Assembly (NCBI GenBank): GCA_024710805.1 | Contig: JANJUB010000172.1 | Coordinates: forward strand, 1-47,208 | From: Fimbriimonadaceae bacterium | Lineage (GTDB): Bacteria > Armatimonadota > Fimbriimonadia > Fimbriimonadales > Fimbriimonadaceae | Direction: 5' to 3' | Length of the DNA stretch: 47,208 nt | In this document: one piece after another, positions 8,580 through 16,638 of the stretch | Layout of the letters: every line of letters starts with the position of its first letter | Numbering within the stretch: position 1 is the first letter of the stretch | Translations under genes and position numbers: made by a program | The notes under the pieces: generated by a model | Told to the model about the DNA's origin: nothing | Seen by the model: only the letters and a program-made list of their open reading frames with translations | Databases searched by the model: none

Positions 8580-9743
8580 TCAGCTTCGATACGGAGCTAG
8601 GCTCACTGCGCCGACGTCGTGGCCCGGCAGGGAAAGCCACTCCGGCAACGCGTTCATCGCGGTCAGGGCGAGCGTACGTTCGTGGCTCGCCAGATGCTCC
8701 GGCGGCAGCATGTAGTCGCCGACCACCGAATGCAGAATCTCGCCTCGGGCGTGGCGGCTGTGCAGCGACTGCGCGAGCTCTTCCTCGGCGCGGGCGACGA
8801 GCGTCTCCAGTTCCAACGGCTCGTCCAGCACCAAGAGGTCGTCCGGGGTCAGCAGGTCTAGGGCGCAACCCGAGTCCGGATGCAACAACGGGCGATACAG
8901 GTCCAACCGGTCGAAATACACCCGTTCGCTCAGCGCTCGCATGTCGCCCGTGACCAGTTCTTCCAGCCGTGCGGCGGCCTCGGCGGGCAACCCAGCGGCC
9001 TCCCGTTCCATCGACTGGGCCAGCATCGCCGCCACCTCGCCACCCCACCGTTCGTCGCCATCCAGCGGGTAGAGGGTCTCGCGGCTCGGGGTCAGGCGCA
9101 GCGCGGGCAGGGCGCCGACCGACCGCTGGCTCATCGGGTCGAAGTGGCGCAGGCTCTCGACTTCATCGCCGAAGAACTCGATGCGGATCGGCAGGTCGTA
9201 GCCGCTCACGTACACATCGACGATGCCGCCGCGGCGGCTGAACTGGCCCGGCAACCGGACGGGCTCCTGCGGCTCGTAACCCAGCATGGCGAACTGCTTG
9301 AGCAGGCGGTCGGAATCGAGCGTCTGGCCCGAGCGGATGTCGATGAACGCATCCGCGAGCACATCGCGGGGCAGGGTTCGCTCGAGGACCGCGCTCGCCG
9401 CGCCGATGACGACCGTCGGCTCATCGGCGATGAGGGCTTCCAGCGCGCCGATCCGGTCGGAGAGGGCGGTGTGCTCGGGCGTCGCGTCCTCGAAGAGGGT
9501 CGAGGTTCCGCTGGGGAGCTGGTGGATCTGGCTCTCGGGCATCCCACATTGAACGAGTTTTGCCTCCCAGCTAAGGCACCGCTCGTAGTTCGCGGCGACG
9601 ATGAGGACCTGTCGAGGAGTGCGCCTGAGTTCGGCCGCGACCATGAACGGGCGTGCCTCGACGGCGACTGACTCCCAGACCCCTCGTTCCGGACCGAGGT
9701 CGCCCTGTTCAGAGAACCACCCCACCCACTCGGCCAACCGCAT
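8580..9743 (-). CDS. mfd: Stand-alone N-terminal (UvrB-homology) module of transcription-repair coupling factor Mfd
   Basis: Full-length Mfd (about 1100-1200 residues) removes stalled RNA polymerase from DNA lesions and recruits UvrA. This product is only 387 residues and matches the N-terminal D1a-D2-D1b region: RQVLIVAANYERC near residue 45, a UvrB-like FSRRGGIVDVYVSGYDLPIR segment, FFGDEVESLRHFDP and DLLTPDDLLVLDEP. It stops at TGA (8580-8582) where the RNA-polymerase-interacting and helicase domains should follow. No frame downstream (8349-8579) continues the protein. The ATG at 9743 is preferred over the one at 9773 because TACACT sits 7 bases before it. It may be a degraded gene, one part of a split mfd, or a specialised UvrA-binding protein. 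Confidence 0.8.
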   Translation of the reverse strand: MRLAEWVGWFSEQGDLGPERGVWESVAVEARPFMVAAELRRTPRQVLIVAANYERCLSWEAKLVQCGMPESQIHQLPSGTSTLFEDATPEHTALSDRIGALEALIADEPTVVIGAASAVLERTLPRDVLADAFIDIRSGQTLDSDRLLKQFAMLGYEPQEPVRLPGQFSRRGGIVDVYVSGYDLPIRIEFFGDEVESLRHFDPMSQRSVGALPALRLTPSRETLYPLDGDERWGGEVAAMLAQSMEREAAGLPAEAAARLEELVTGDMRALSERVYFDRLDLYRPLLHPDSGCALDLLTPDDLLVLDEPLELETLVARAEEELAQSLHSRHARGEILHSVVGDYMLPPEHLASHERTLALTAMNALPEWLSLPGHDVGAVSLAPYRS

Positions 9744-9750
9744 GCGGGAG

Positions 9751-9756
9751 AGTGTA
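9751..9756 (-). promoter_or_regulatory. -10 box of the Mfd fragment (probably leaderless)
   Basis: TACACT on the minus strand lies 7 bases before ATG 9743, the same box and spacing as folP. The promoter looks intact although the gene is short. Confidence 0.4.
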
Positions 9757-9799
9757 CGGCATTCCGGGGTCATGTGTCTCTCAACCTTGGCCCAGTAGG

Positions 9800-9831
9800 G
9801 GAGGGTCGCGCTCCGGCGCGACTAGGCTGGG
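9800..9831. repeat. REP-like palindromic repeat, copy 2
   Basis: GTCGCG-CTCCGG-CGCGAC (9805-9822) is preceded by GGGAGG and followed by TAGGCTGG. It matches the element at 8364-8395 in flank order, stem length and loop length, while the stem bases differ in a compensating way (GGCGCG/CGCGCC versus GTCGCG/CGCGAC). Confidence 0.45.
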
Positions 9832-9881
9832 CCATGATCTCTGCCAGGGGATGTATGCTGATAAGGCAGGGTTCCCAACTC

Positions 9882-10421
9882 ATGAATCTCGAAGGACTCA
9901 TCGGCGCAGATCCATACTCGGGTGAAATCCACCTCGAAATCCTCGTGCCGATGACCACGCTGATCCTTCGCAACCACTCGGCCGAGATCGAGGAACTCAG
10001 ATTCGCCTTCTTGAACGCACTCACGTTGCTAGAGGATTATGAAGTTCCGGAAGAGGTCTACGACCCTATCGACCGGGAACTTGCGCGGTCTATGCACACC
10101 TGTCGGCTCGACGAACTCTCGGACGTGATGTTCATCGATCTGCTTTGCGATCACTACCGGTGCGATCGCGCATTGAAGCTGATCCATGACTGTCTGCTGA
10201 ACGGTCGAGTTCGCTCGCGAGTGGAGAAGCTCGAGCACACGTTCAGAAGTGGCATCGCAGTGAATGATTGCATCAAGGCAGGCTTGCCCTCGATCATCGA
10301 CGACCTGCTGAAGGATTCGAGGCCAAGCCGTCGGGGAACCGGCCGCCGATTGCTGAAACCTGACTTACTGGGACATCACTGGAGTCAAGCGGCGACACAA
10401 GGTTTTCGGGCCTTCTGGTGA
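9882..10421 (+). CDS. Hypothetical protein
   Basis: This 179-residue product is not one I recognise. It looks soluble and mainly helical, with an acidic N-terminal half (ADPYSGEIHLEILVP), several Cys in the middle and a basic C-terminus (SRPSRRGTGRR). The frame is open from 9774, but TATGCT (9854-9859) is a reasonable -10 box. The ATG at 9882 follows a purine-rich AAGGCAGGG, so I take that start; ATG 9855 is possible if the promoter call is wrong. It is divergent from the Mfd fragment. A coding role rests on frame length only. Confidence 0.5.
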   Translation: MNLEGLIGADPYSGEIHLEILVPMTTLILRNHSAEIEELRFAFLNALTLLEDYEVPEEVYDPIDRELARSMHTCRLDELSDVMFIDLLCDHYRCDRALKLIHDCLLNGRVRSRVEKLEHTFRSGIAVNDCIKAGLPSIIDDLLKDSRPSRRGTGRRLLKPDLLGHHWSQAATQGFRAFW

Positions 10422-10573
10422 ACGGTTGTCTTACGCAGCCCGAGGCACGAGTTGAAACAAGGCGTACGTGGTGAGTCCTTTACCCAGCAGTAGGTGGAGC
10501 ATTCAGCAGACTCAAGAACTCGCAAGATTGCTCTCAAACTCAAAAAAATACGACGAATGATCAACTTTGCGTG

Positions 10574-10579
10574 TATAGT
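10574..10579 (+). promoter_or_regulatory. -10 box of the accessory cluster
   Basis: TATAGT lies 9 bases before ATG 10589 at the head of a four-gene run. There is no convincing -35 and no Shine-Dalgarno. The preceding 10422-10573 contains no gene. Confidence 0.4.
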
Positions 10580-10588
10580 ATGAGTGCC

Positions 10589-11116
10589 ATGATCGCTGTA
10601 AACGCGATGTCTGCCAAGGATCGCTTGAGATTTGGAGTCTTACTCATGATCTCGGTATCGTTGCTTGTATCTCTGGTTTGGCTACTACTTGAGCGGCTTG
10701 AGCAAGCACGCCATGCGACTCGCTCAGGCATCGGGGCTGCTCAAGTCTTGCGGCCGGGCATGACTATCCCGCTCCCATACGTTTTGGCTGCGAGTAAGTC
10801 GGTGAAGTGGGTCTTCTTCGCTGATGCGTGTTCATCATGCACAGTCCAAGTGGAGGCAATCAGCACGATCCTCGGAGCAGAGCACGATAGGGCGCTCTAC
10901 GTGTTCGGAGAACCTGACGTAGTTGTTCGACGGTTCATCGGTCAATCCGCTGAAATCAGTTATGTCAGTCAGGAGAGCAGTGGCAAGTTAGGCGACCTTT
11001 GGTCATCAATGTCAGGCTTCGAAGCAGTTCAGATAGATGTTAATGGGAGCATTGTGGATTGTCGCCAGCCTGGCGAGTCGCTTCAGTCGTTTCTAAAACG
11101 GGGCCAGCGGTCGTGA
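10589..11116 (+). CDS. Membrane-anchored thioredoxin-like protein with CxxC
   Basis: The product (about 175 residues) has one transmembrane helix (about residues 14-34) and then an extracytoplasmic domain. VKWVFFADACSSC places a CxxC (Cys81, Cys84) at the end of a first strand, exactly as in thioredoxin-fold redoxins of the MauD/TlpA type. The later part is short and lacks an obvious cis-Pro, so the fold is inferred. A disulfide or thiol-transfer role outside the cytoplasm is likely. It overlaps the next gene by GTGA, and a downstream partner is a secreted Cys-rich protein that could be its substrate. The composition is AT-richer than the flanking genes. Confidence 0.6.
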   Translation: MIAVNAMSAKDRLRFGVLLMISVSLLVSLVWLLLERLEQARHATRSGIGAAQVLRPGMTIPLPYVLAASKSVKWVFFADACSSCTVQVEAISTILGAEHDRALYVFGEPDVVVRRFIGQSAEISYVSQESSGKLGDLWSSMSGFEAVQIDVNGSIVDCRQPGESLQSFLKRGQRS

Positions 11117-11670
11117 ATAGGGCATGGACTATCCTGGAGACTTTGAGCGTACTACTGATCACAGTAGTTCTGGCTGCGGTGAGCTATCCCGTGTTTGCCG
11201 GGGTCAAGCGTGAGGCCAAGATAAGGTCGTCCGGCGCCAAGCTTCAGCAAGTCTACATGGCCACTATGATCTACCGAGAAGAGCACGATGGTGGCGGATT
11301 TGGGACATTGGAGCAAATGGGCCTTCCCAGTGCGTACTTTGTCGTGACAAACCGTTTTGGTCTTTCGGAGGAGAGCATGAACTCAAGTTGTGGTGCTCAT
11401 TGGTCAGTTCAGCCTGCACCAGGCGCTGACGTGCACAATTTCGTGTATTTTCCGGGGGATGGAAGTTCGCCTTTCCCCGACCTTGCTGTGTCTTGGCAGG
11501 ACCGGTTGGTGTTGTACTTTGATCAGCACTGCAACAGTTCTGAGGTGGATGTGCGCAATCGTTTTCACGAGAAGCTGGGTGTGGGGGTTCTCATGGGCGG
11601 GAACCTTGTCCGTCGTCGCGGCAGAGGAGATCTATTTAAGCCCGAGTTTTGGTCCGCAAAGGTGGACTAG
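11113..11670 (+). CDS. Diverged type IV pilin-like / pseudopilin protein
   Basis: The 185-residue product starts at GTG, overlapping the upstream stop as GTGA. Its N-terminus (RAWTILETLSVLLITVVLAAV) keeps the prepilin layout: a possible cleavage after Ala4, Glu at +5 (Glu9) and a 20-residue hydrophobic helix, but with Trp rather than Phe/Met at +1. A basic helix (KREAKIRSSGAKLQQVY) and a globular domain with two Cys follow. This resembles the H-X9-DG pseudopilins elsewhere in the window, but the H-X9-DG motif is missing. Whether prepilin peptidase still cleaves it is unknown. The position between a redoxin and a small Cys-rich secreted protein suggests a surface or export function. Confidence 0.6.
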   Translation: MNRAWTILETLSVLLITVVLAAVSYPVFAGVKREAKIRSSGAKLQQVYMATMIYREEHDGGGFGTLEQMGLPSAYFVVTNRFGLSEESMNSSCGAHWSVQPAPGADVHNFVYFPGDGSSPFPDLAVSWQDRLVLYFDQHCNSSEVDVRNRFHEKLGVGVLMGGNLVRRRGRGDLFKPEFWSAKVD

Positions 11671-11678
11671 GAGAAAGC

Positions 11679-11960
11679 ATGAAACTGCTCGTAGTATTGG
11701 TCGTCAGTCTCGCCAGCTTGAATGCGGCGTTTGGAATCTGGTGCATAGGTCCAAAAGTTCCTAAGATGGCTTGTCAAGAAGGTTGGGGGCCCTTCGTCAC
11801 GCGAACGTTATGGACAACCGAAGATATTCTGGTACCTCAACAATGCCGGACTACATATGAGGATCGATATGTGTGCAGTTCTCCGGAAGAAGGATTGGGA
11901 TGGAAGTATCCGTCTGAATCGGACCTGGGTTCAACTTGTACGGGAGCCGAGTGCTACTGA
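11679..11960 (+). CDS. Small secreted cysteine-rich protein
   Basis: The 93-residue product begins at an ATG preceded by AGGAGA. A clear signal peptide (MKLLVVLVVSLASLNAAFG) leads into a short mature part with six Cys (WCIG, MACQEG, QQCR, YVCS, STCTGAEC), enough for three disulfides. It also has several aromatic and Gly residues. I do not recognise a family. Eight bases separate it from the pseudopilin-like gene, and its end overlaps the next gene. A secreted peptide next to a membrane thioredoxin-like protein suggests disulfide-dependent maturation; this is inference. Confidence 0.55.
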   Translation: MKLLVVLVVSLASLNAAFGIWCIGPKVPKMACQEGWGPFVTRTLWTTEDILVPQQCRTTYEDRYVCSSPEEGLGWKYPSESDLGSTCTGAECY

Positions 11961-12550
11961 CAAATCGGGCGAGGGCTCTTGTCGTCGTGGCGTCGCTAGC
12001 TCTAGTTGGCTTCATTGCTTTTCAACTATGGCCCAAGCCCAATTCAGAGGCTATTGTGAGGCGTGGACTTGAGTGTTTAGCGCGACAGGACACTGATTGC
12101 TTATACAGGCTAGCTGAGCCAGAGGACTTGAAGGCCTATGGTGTGAACCGCCAACAGTTTGACAACTTGCTTCAAGACTACGTCTACCGGGGCGGATGGG
12201 AGCAGGTAGGTAAGCTGACGGTGAGACCTGGACCAAGTCGTACTGCTTATCAGGGAGAAGTTCATCTCAGACAGCAGGACGATCTCCTCACCTTTGGCTT
12301 GGTCGCTGAACATACGGGATCAAGAAATGAGCTAGTATCACTTCTCACGGCCTTGATTCTTGCTCGGATGCCAGCTGCGACTGAGTCGTTTCGCGGTCCA
12401 GAAAGGATGCTCGCGTGGATCGAGAGAGATCATGAAGTGCTTGAGAACCATGGGGTGAAGGGACTTAATCGTAACGATGGCTTTCTAACTTGGCAAGAGT
12501 TGCAGGCAAGATACAGCAGGCCCAAGCCAAGTTCAACCACTGGCAGGTAA
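11936..12550 (+). CDS. Hypothetical protein with N-terminal membrane anchor
   Basis: The product (about 204 residues, start TTG 11936 or GTG 11951) has one N-terminal transmembrane helix (ALVVVASLALVGFIAFQLW). A helical region follows (RRGLECLARQDTDCLYRLAEPEDLKAYG) that resembles the start of small NTF2-like or tetratricopeptide-type extracytoplasmic domains, and then a mixed strand section. I cannot name it. It overlaps the Cys-rich gene by about 25 bases and ends the AT-richer four-gene run. Confidence 0.5.
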   Translation: MYGSRVLLTNRARALVVVASLALVGFIAFQLWPKPNSEAIVRRGLECLARQDTDCLYRLAEPEDLKAYGVNRQQFDNLLQDYVYRGGWEQVGKLTVRPGPSRTAYQGEVHLRQQDDLLTFGLVAEHTGSRNELVSLLTALILARMPAATESFRGPERMLAWIERDHEVLENHGVKGLNRNDGFLTWQELQARYSRPKPSSTTGR

Positions 12551-12633
12551 GCATAGGTTTCTCTTAGTGTCGCATGGAGCGTCACATTTACCGTCCGCAG
12601 ACTTCGTTGAATGACGATCTGGGTTGCCTACGC

Positions 12634-12658
12634 AAAAGACAAGCCCGCAACTGCGGGT
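12634..12658 (-). terminator. Likely terminator of flhA
   Basis: On the minus strand a GC-rich stem (CCCGC/GCGGG with a 4-base loop) is followed by CTTGTCTTTT, 28 bases after the flhA stop. The stem is short but the T-rich tail is in place. Confidence 0.45.
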
Positions 12659-12685
12659 CTGGTAGTTGGTCGGAGAGTATCCGCC

Positions 12686-14755
12686 TTACGCCGCCCGAAG
12701 CTGTCCCACGAACTCGACCTCCGCCTGCGCGGCGACCTCGTTATACGCGAGGACGTACAGGTTAGGGATGTACTTCTCCAGCAGCCGCCGCATCGGCAGG
12801 CGGAGCTGGTTCCCGCAGAGCAACACCGGCTGGTAGCCCTGGGCCATCGCCGACTCCACCTGAGACTGCAGGTCGTCCATCATTCGCCGCTGGTCGTTCG
12901 GGTCCATGGCGAGCACGGAGCCGTACGGGGTCTGCGATAGCGACTCAGTCAGCGATCGCTCCAGCGAGGGCTCCAGGGTGATGCACGTCAGTCGGTTCTC
13001 GTGGTCCAGAAACTGCCGCGTGATCGTGCGGGCGATGGCGGCGCGCACCAACTCGCCGAGCTGGTCGGGGTCTTTCACCCGCGAGCCGAAGTCGGCCATC
13101 GTCTCCAAAATCGTGACCATGTCGCGGATGGGAACCCGCTCGCGAAGCAGGTGTTGGAGCACCTTCTGCACGTCGCCGAGTTGCAGCACATGCGGCACTA
13201 GTTCGTTGACCACCGCTTCGTTCACGTGCTTGGCGTTGTCGATGAGGGTCTGCACATCTTGGCGCGAGAGCAACTCGGCCGAGTAGCTCTTGACGAGTTC
13301 GCTCAGGTGAGTCGAGATCACGGCACTGGGGTCGATGACCGTATAGCCACCTCGCTCGGCGGTCTCCTTCTGGCCCGGATCAATCCAAAGCGCGTCAAGA
13401 CCAAACACCGGATCGCGGCCGGGTTGACCCGCGAGCGGGTACAGCACCGAGCCCGAGCTGATCGCTAAGCAGTGGCCCGGCAACACCTCAGCGCGCGCGA
13501 CCTCTTCGCCCTTCACCTTCAAGCAGTACTCGTTGGTGGTTAGATGGACGCTGTCGCGGATGCGCACGGTGGGCATGACGAAACCCAGATCCAATGCGAT
13601 TTGGCGGCGGGTGGCGGTAACGCGCTCGGAGAGATCGCCGCCCACGCGAGGATCGGCGAGCTTGGTCAATCCGTAGCCGATCTCGATTTCGATGGGGTCG
13701 ACGGTGAGCAGCGGCAGAACAGCTTCGGGGCCGGTCGGAGCGGGGGCCGCGGCTTTTGGCACGTCCTTCGGCTTGTCGCCGTCGTTGATCTGCTTCAGCG
13801 CGGCGGGGTTCTTGGTGAGGAAGCGGTTGAGGCCAAAGCACAATCCGGCCGCGGCGAGAAAGATGGTGGCGGGAAAGCCGGGCACAAACGCGAGCACGGC
13901 AAGCGCTCCGCCTGCGAATCCCAGGGAGCGATGCTGGTTCAGCAGCTGGCGGGTGACTTCGCCGGCCATCGAGCGGTCTTGCCCAGCGCGGGTGACCATC
14001 AGACCGGAGGCGGTAGAGATGAGCAGGGCGGGGAGCTGCGACACGAGACCTTCACCCACAGAGAGCAGGGCATAGGTGCGCAGAATGCTCATCGCGTCAG
14101 CGTCGCCGCGGAGAAATCCGACCGCGAAGCCACCGACGATGTTGACGAGGATGATGAGAATCGAGGCGATGGCGTCGCCTTTGACAAACTTCGAAGCGCC
14201 GTCCATCGCGCCGTAAAAATCGGCTTCTTGCTTGACGGCCTTGCGGCGCGCGCGGGCTTCTTCTTCGTCGATCATGCCCGCGGCGAGGTCGGCGTCGATC
14301 GCCATCTGCTTGCCGGGCATGGCGTCCAAGGTGAACCGGGCGACCACTTCGGAGACGCGCCCAGCACCGTTCGTGATGACGATGAACTGCACGATCATCA
14401 GGATCAAGAACACGACGAAGCCGACGACGAAGTCGCCACCCATGACGAAGTTGCCAAACGTCTCGATGACGTGTCCGGCTTGGCCGGTGCCGAGGATGAG
14501 CTTGGTTGCGGCGATGCTGAGCGCAAGGCGGAATAGGGTGGTGATCAGCAACAGCGAAGGGAAGACGCTGAACTCGAGCGGGTCCTTGATGTTGACCGAG
14601 GTCAGAAGAATGACGACCGAAGCGGTCATCGCGATGACCAGTCCCGTGTCCAGCATCCAGTGCGGCAAGGGCAGGATCAGCATGCCGACGATGGCAAGCA
14701 ATCCGATTCCTAGGAGGAGATCGGTCTGTCGGAGGATCTTGGACAACGAGTTCAT
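12686..14755 (-). CDS. flhA: Flagellar biosynthesis protein FlhA
   Basis: FlhA is the inner-membrane gate and cargo-docking ring of the flagellar type III export apparatus. The 689-residue protein has the expected eight hydrophobic segments in the first 320 residues. The FHIPEP signature is around LFRLALSIAATKLILG, the cytoplasmic loop reads GKQMAIDADLAAGMIDEEEA (with the conserved acidic residues), and a C-terminal cytoplasmic domain of about 350 residues follows. GGAAG precedes the ATG at 14755. It stands alone here: no flhB, fliP/Q/R or flhF is adjacent, so the flagellar genes are scattered or this is the edge of a cluster that has been broken up. Confidence 0.96.
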   Translation of the reverse strand: MNSLSKILRQTDLLLGIGLLAIVGMLILPLPHWMLDTGLVIAMTASVVILLTSVNIKDPLEFSVFPSLLLITTLFRLALSIAATKLILGTGQAGHVIETFGNFVMGGDFVVGFVVFLILMIVQFIVITNGAGRVSEVVARFTLDAMPGKQMAIDADLAAGMIDEEEARARRKAVKQEADFYGAMDGASKFVKGDAIASILIILVNIVGGFAVGFLRGDADAMSILRTYALLSVGEGLVSQLPALLISTASGLMVTRAGQDRSMAGEVTRQLLNQHRSLGFAGGALAVLAFVPGFPATIFLAAAGLCFGLNRFLTKNPAALKQINDGDKPKDVPKAAAPAPTGPEAVLPLLTVDPIEIEIGYGLTKLADPRVGGDLSERVTATRRQIALDLGFVMPTVRIRDSVHLTTNEYCLKVKGEEVARAEVLPGHCLAISSGSVLYPLAGQPGRDPVFGLDALWIDPGQKETAERGGYTVIDPSAVISTHLSELVKSYSAELLSRQDVQTLIDNAKHVNEAVVNELVPHVLQLGDVQKVLQHLLRERVPIRDMVTILETMADFGSRVKDPDQLGELVRAAIARTITRQFLDHENRLTCITLEPSLERSLTESLSQTPYGSVLAMDPNDQRRMMDDLQSQVESAMAQGYQPVLLCGNQLRLPMRRLLEKYIPNLYVLAYNEVAAQAEVEFVGQLRAA

Positions 14756-14940
14756 GCCATTGCTTCCGGACAGGGTGGGGGCCCATTGGTTGTATCGGCA
14801 TAAATGCGGGGAAATGGAGAGGGAATCGACGTTTTGCGCGGGTTGGCTTGAGTTGGGATCACGAGGCGCGCGCGGGCGTCGTACCGCGCAGAGGTGGGCG
14901 GGTGGCGTGGTTGATCGCGGATTGGCACGGTCGCATCCAC

Positions 14941-14964
14941 ATTCTTGACATTTTCGTCAAGAAT
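14941..14964. promoter_or_regulatory. 9-bp perfect inverted repeat, possible operator
   Basis: ATTCTTGAC-N6-GTCAAGAAT lies in the 272-bp gap between divergent flhA and the pseudopilin gene. Half-sites are about 1.5 turns apart and contain TTGAC, a possible -35. It is unlikely to arise by chance in GC-rich DNA. The rest of the gap (14756-15027) shows no gene. Confidence 0.5.
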
Positions 14965-15027
14965 GACAACCGATAGCCAGCCGAGTCAAGTTTGATCCTC
15001 TCAGCTTGAAAGAGACTACAGGTCGTT

Positions 15028-15786
15028 ATGCGTCGCGCCTTCACCCTCATCGAACTCTTGGTCGTCATCGCAATCATTGCGATCCTTGCCGCCATCCTTT
15101 TCCCGGTGTTCGTCCAAGCCAAAGTGGCGGCTCGGAAGACGCAATCGATCTCGAACTTGAAGCAGATCGGGCTGGCGGTGATGATGTACACGGAGGACAA
15201 TGACGGCTATCCCCACCATAGCAGCCCCTCCTCATGGAGTCCTCGGGTGCGTTGGGCCGATCGGATCTTCCCGTACGTGAAGACCGAAGAAGTGTTCATC
15301 GCTCCTAATGCATCGCTCGAGGTGTACGGCAAGAAGTGGGCGCACAACCAGAACCGCACCTATGGCGGCTACGGTATCAACTACCAGTACCTCGGCAACT
15401 CGCGTGACCTCGCACCCAACCTGCCTTTTGCCGCGCGAGATTCGGAAATCAGCCATACGTCATCGACGATCGTGGTGGCGGACACCCGCGGCGTGCGTCG
15501 CGATAATGGGACGACGAGCGGCGGCGAGTACACCATCGATCCCCCGTTGCCCTCGCTCCGCGGCAGCGGCAAGCCCAGCGGCTACTATGGTGATGGAGCC
15601 GACTGCGGTTCTGGGCCCTTCGGTTGCCGATCTACTCCTGCCGAGCGGCATGCGGATCGCGTCGCGGTTGCCTTTGCCGACGGACATGCCAAGACATTCA
15701 CGCTGCTGCAGTTGGATGACTACGACGGCGATGGTGTGCTGGACAATGGCTGGTGGAACGGCTCGGCTGATCCCGCGAAGAAGTAG
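15028..15786 (+). CDS. Pseudopilin with prepilin N-terminus and H-X9-DG motif (DUF1559-like)
   Basis: The 252-residue product opens [19 protein letters not shown], a class III prepilin signature with Glu at +5, followed by the [21 protein letters not shown] segment typical of the DUF1559/H-X9-DG pseudopilins. The motif itself is at [12 protein letters not shown] in the C-terminal quarter. The end carries [11 protein letters not shown], which looks like a calcium-binding loop. Members are thought to be minor pseudopilins of a type II secretion-like system; their exact role is not established. AGGT precedes the ATG. The upstream 9-bp inverted repeat may control it. A paralog lies at 37351-38127. 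Confidence 0.85.
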   Translation: MRRAFTLIELLVVIAIIAILAAILFPVFVQAKVAARKTQSISNLKQIGLAVMMYTEDNDGYPHHSSPSSWSPRVRWADRIFPYVKTEEVFIAPNASLEVYGKKWAHNQNRTYGGYGINYQYLGNSRDLAPNLPFAARDSEISHTSSTIVVADTRGVRRDNGTTSGGEYTIDPPLPSLRGSGKPSGYYGDGADCGSGPFGCRSTPAERHADRVAVAFADGHAKTFTLLQLDDYDGDGVLDNGWWNGSADPAKK

Positions 15787-15824
15787 GCGGCCGTTGGCCC
15801 CCGCTTGAGCCCCTCACCTCCCAA

Positions 15825-15864
15825 TCTCCTCGTTTAAGAGGAGAGAATCGGCTCGCGAAGCGAG
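15825..15864. terminator. Tandem hairpins between convergent genes
   Basis: TCTCCTC-N6-GAGGAGA (15825-15844) and CTCGC-GAA-GCGAG (15852-15864) lie between the pseudopilin stop and the convergent methyltransferase stop. No T-run follows on either strand, so termination is only suggested. Confidence 0.35.
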
Positions 15865-15879
15865 ACGGCGGGGAGTCTC

Positions 15880-16635
15880 TTACTCAGGCTTCTTAGCTAC
15901 TGCGATGACGCTGCTGCCCCACGGTAAGGCCACCGACTCGATCCAGCGCGCCTCGATATCCTGCAGGTCGATCAGCGCAGCATTCAGCCACTCGGGGACC
16001 CGGGGCAGCGACGCCTTCGCCGGACCGCGGCGCAGCTTCTCCAAAGCCCGCACCAACACCACCACGGGGAACAGGAAGAAGACGTTGTAGCTCAGTCGGC
16101 GGATACCAAAGCCGGCTTCGGACAACCGTGCGCGCACCTCGGGGCGCGTGTAGCGGCGGTGGTGCATCAAAGCAACGTCATGTGGTCCCCACAGCCAGCG
16201 GAAAGCGGGCACGCTGAGGACCAGCACGCCACCCGGACGCAGCACTCGGAAGGCCTCGGCAAACGCGGCGCGGTCATCTTGGATGTGTTCGAAGATGTCG
16301 AGCGCCAAGACCGCATCCACGCTAGCGGAACGGATGGGTAGCGCCTCGCCATTCGCCAGGACTAGATCCGCCACGCCGCGTTGGCGGCAATAGGCCAGCG
16401 CCTGCGAGCTCATATCGAGCCCAACGGGGTGCGACCAATGCGCGAGTTCGCTGGCGATGACCCCGGTGCCGCAGCCGAGGTCGAGGACAACCGGCCCTGG
16501 GGAAGAGGGAGTTGGAGGGTGAGGGGCGACTCCGAGAGCTCTCTTGAGCAGCCGCAGGGCCAACCGCCGCCGACCGACGAACCACCAGTAGCGGTCCTCG
16601 AGCGCGAACATGCGGTCGTACTCGGCGGTCTGCAC
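15880..16635 (-). CDS. Class I SAM-dependent methyltransferase
   Basis: The 251-residue product has the Rossmann motifs VVLDLGCGTGVIASEL (SAM-binding motif I, about residues 49-64), VGLDMS (the acidic residue that binds ribose), ALDIFEHIQD and LRPGGVLVLSVP. The family is Methyltransf_11/UbiE-like; the substrate is unknown. The start is a GTG at 16635, three bases after the stop of the GT2 gene on the same strand. Such methyltransferase/polyprenyl-GT2 pairs are common in polysaccharide or glycolipid modification. Confidence 0.85.
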   Translation of the reverse strand: MQTAEYDRMFALEDRYWWFVGRRRLALRLLKRALGVAPHPPTPSSPGPVVLDLGCGTGVIASELAHWSHPVGLDMSSQALAYCRQRGVADLVLANGEALPIRSASVDAVLALDIFEHIQDDRAAFAEAFRVLRPGGVLVLSVPAFRWLWGPHDVALMHHRRYTRPEVRARLSEAGFGIRRLSYNVFFLFPVVVLVRALEKLRRGPAKASLPRVPEWLNAALIDLQDIEARWIESVALPWGSSVIAVAKKPE

Positions 16636-16638
16636 GCG

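Noticed and set aside
12686-14755. Type III secretion (SctV) instead of flagellar FlhA
   Set aside because: The FHIPEP-region sequence is of flagellar type and no other injectisome gene is near. The two families are close, so the distinction rests on overall similarity.
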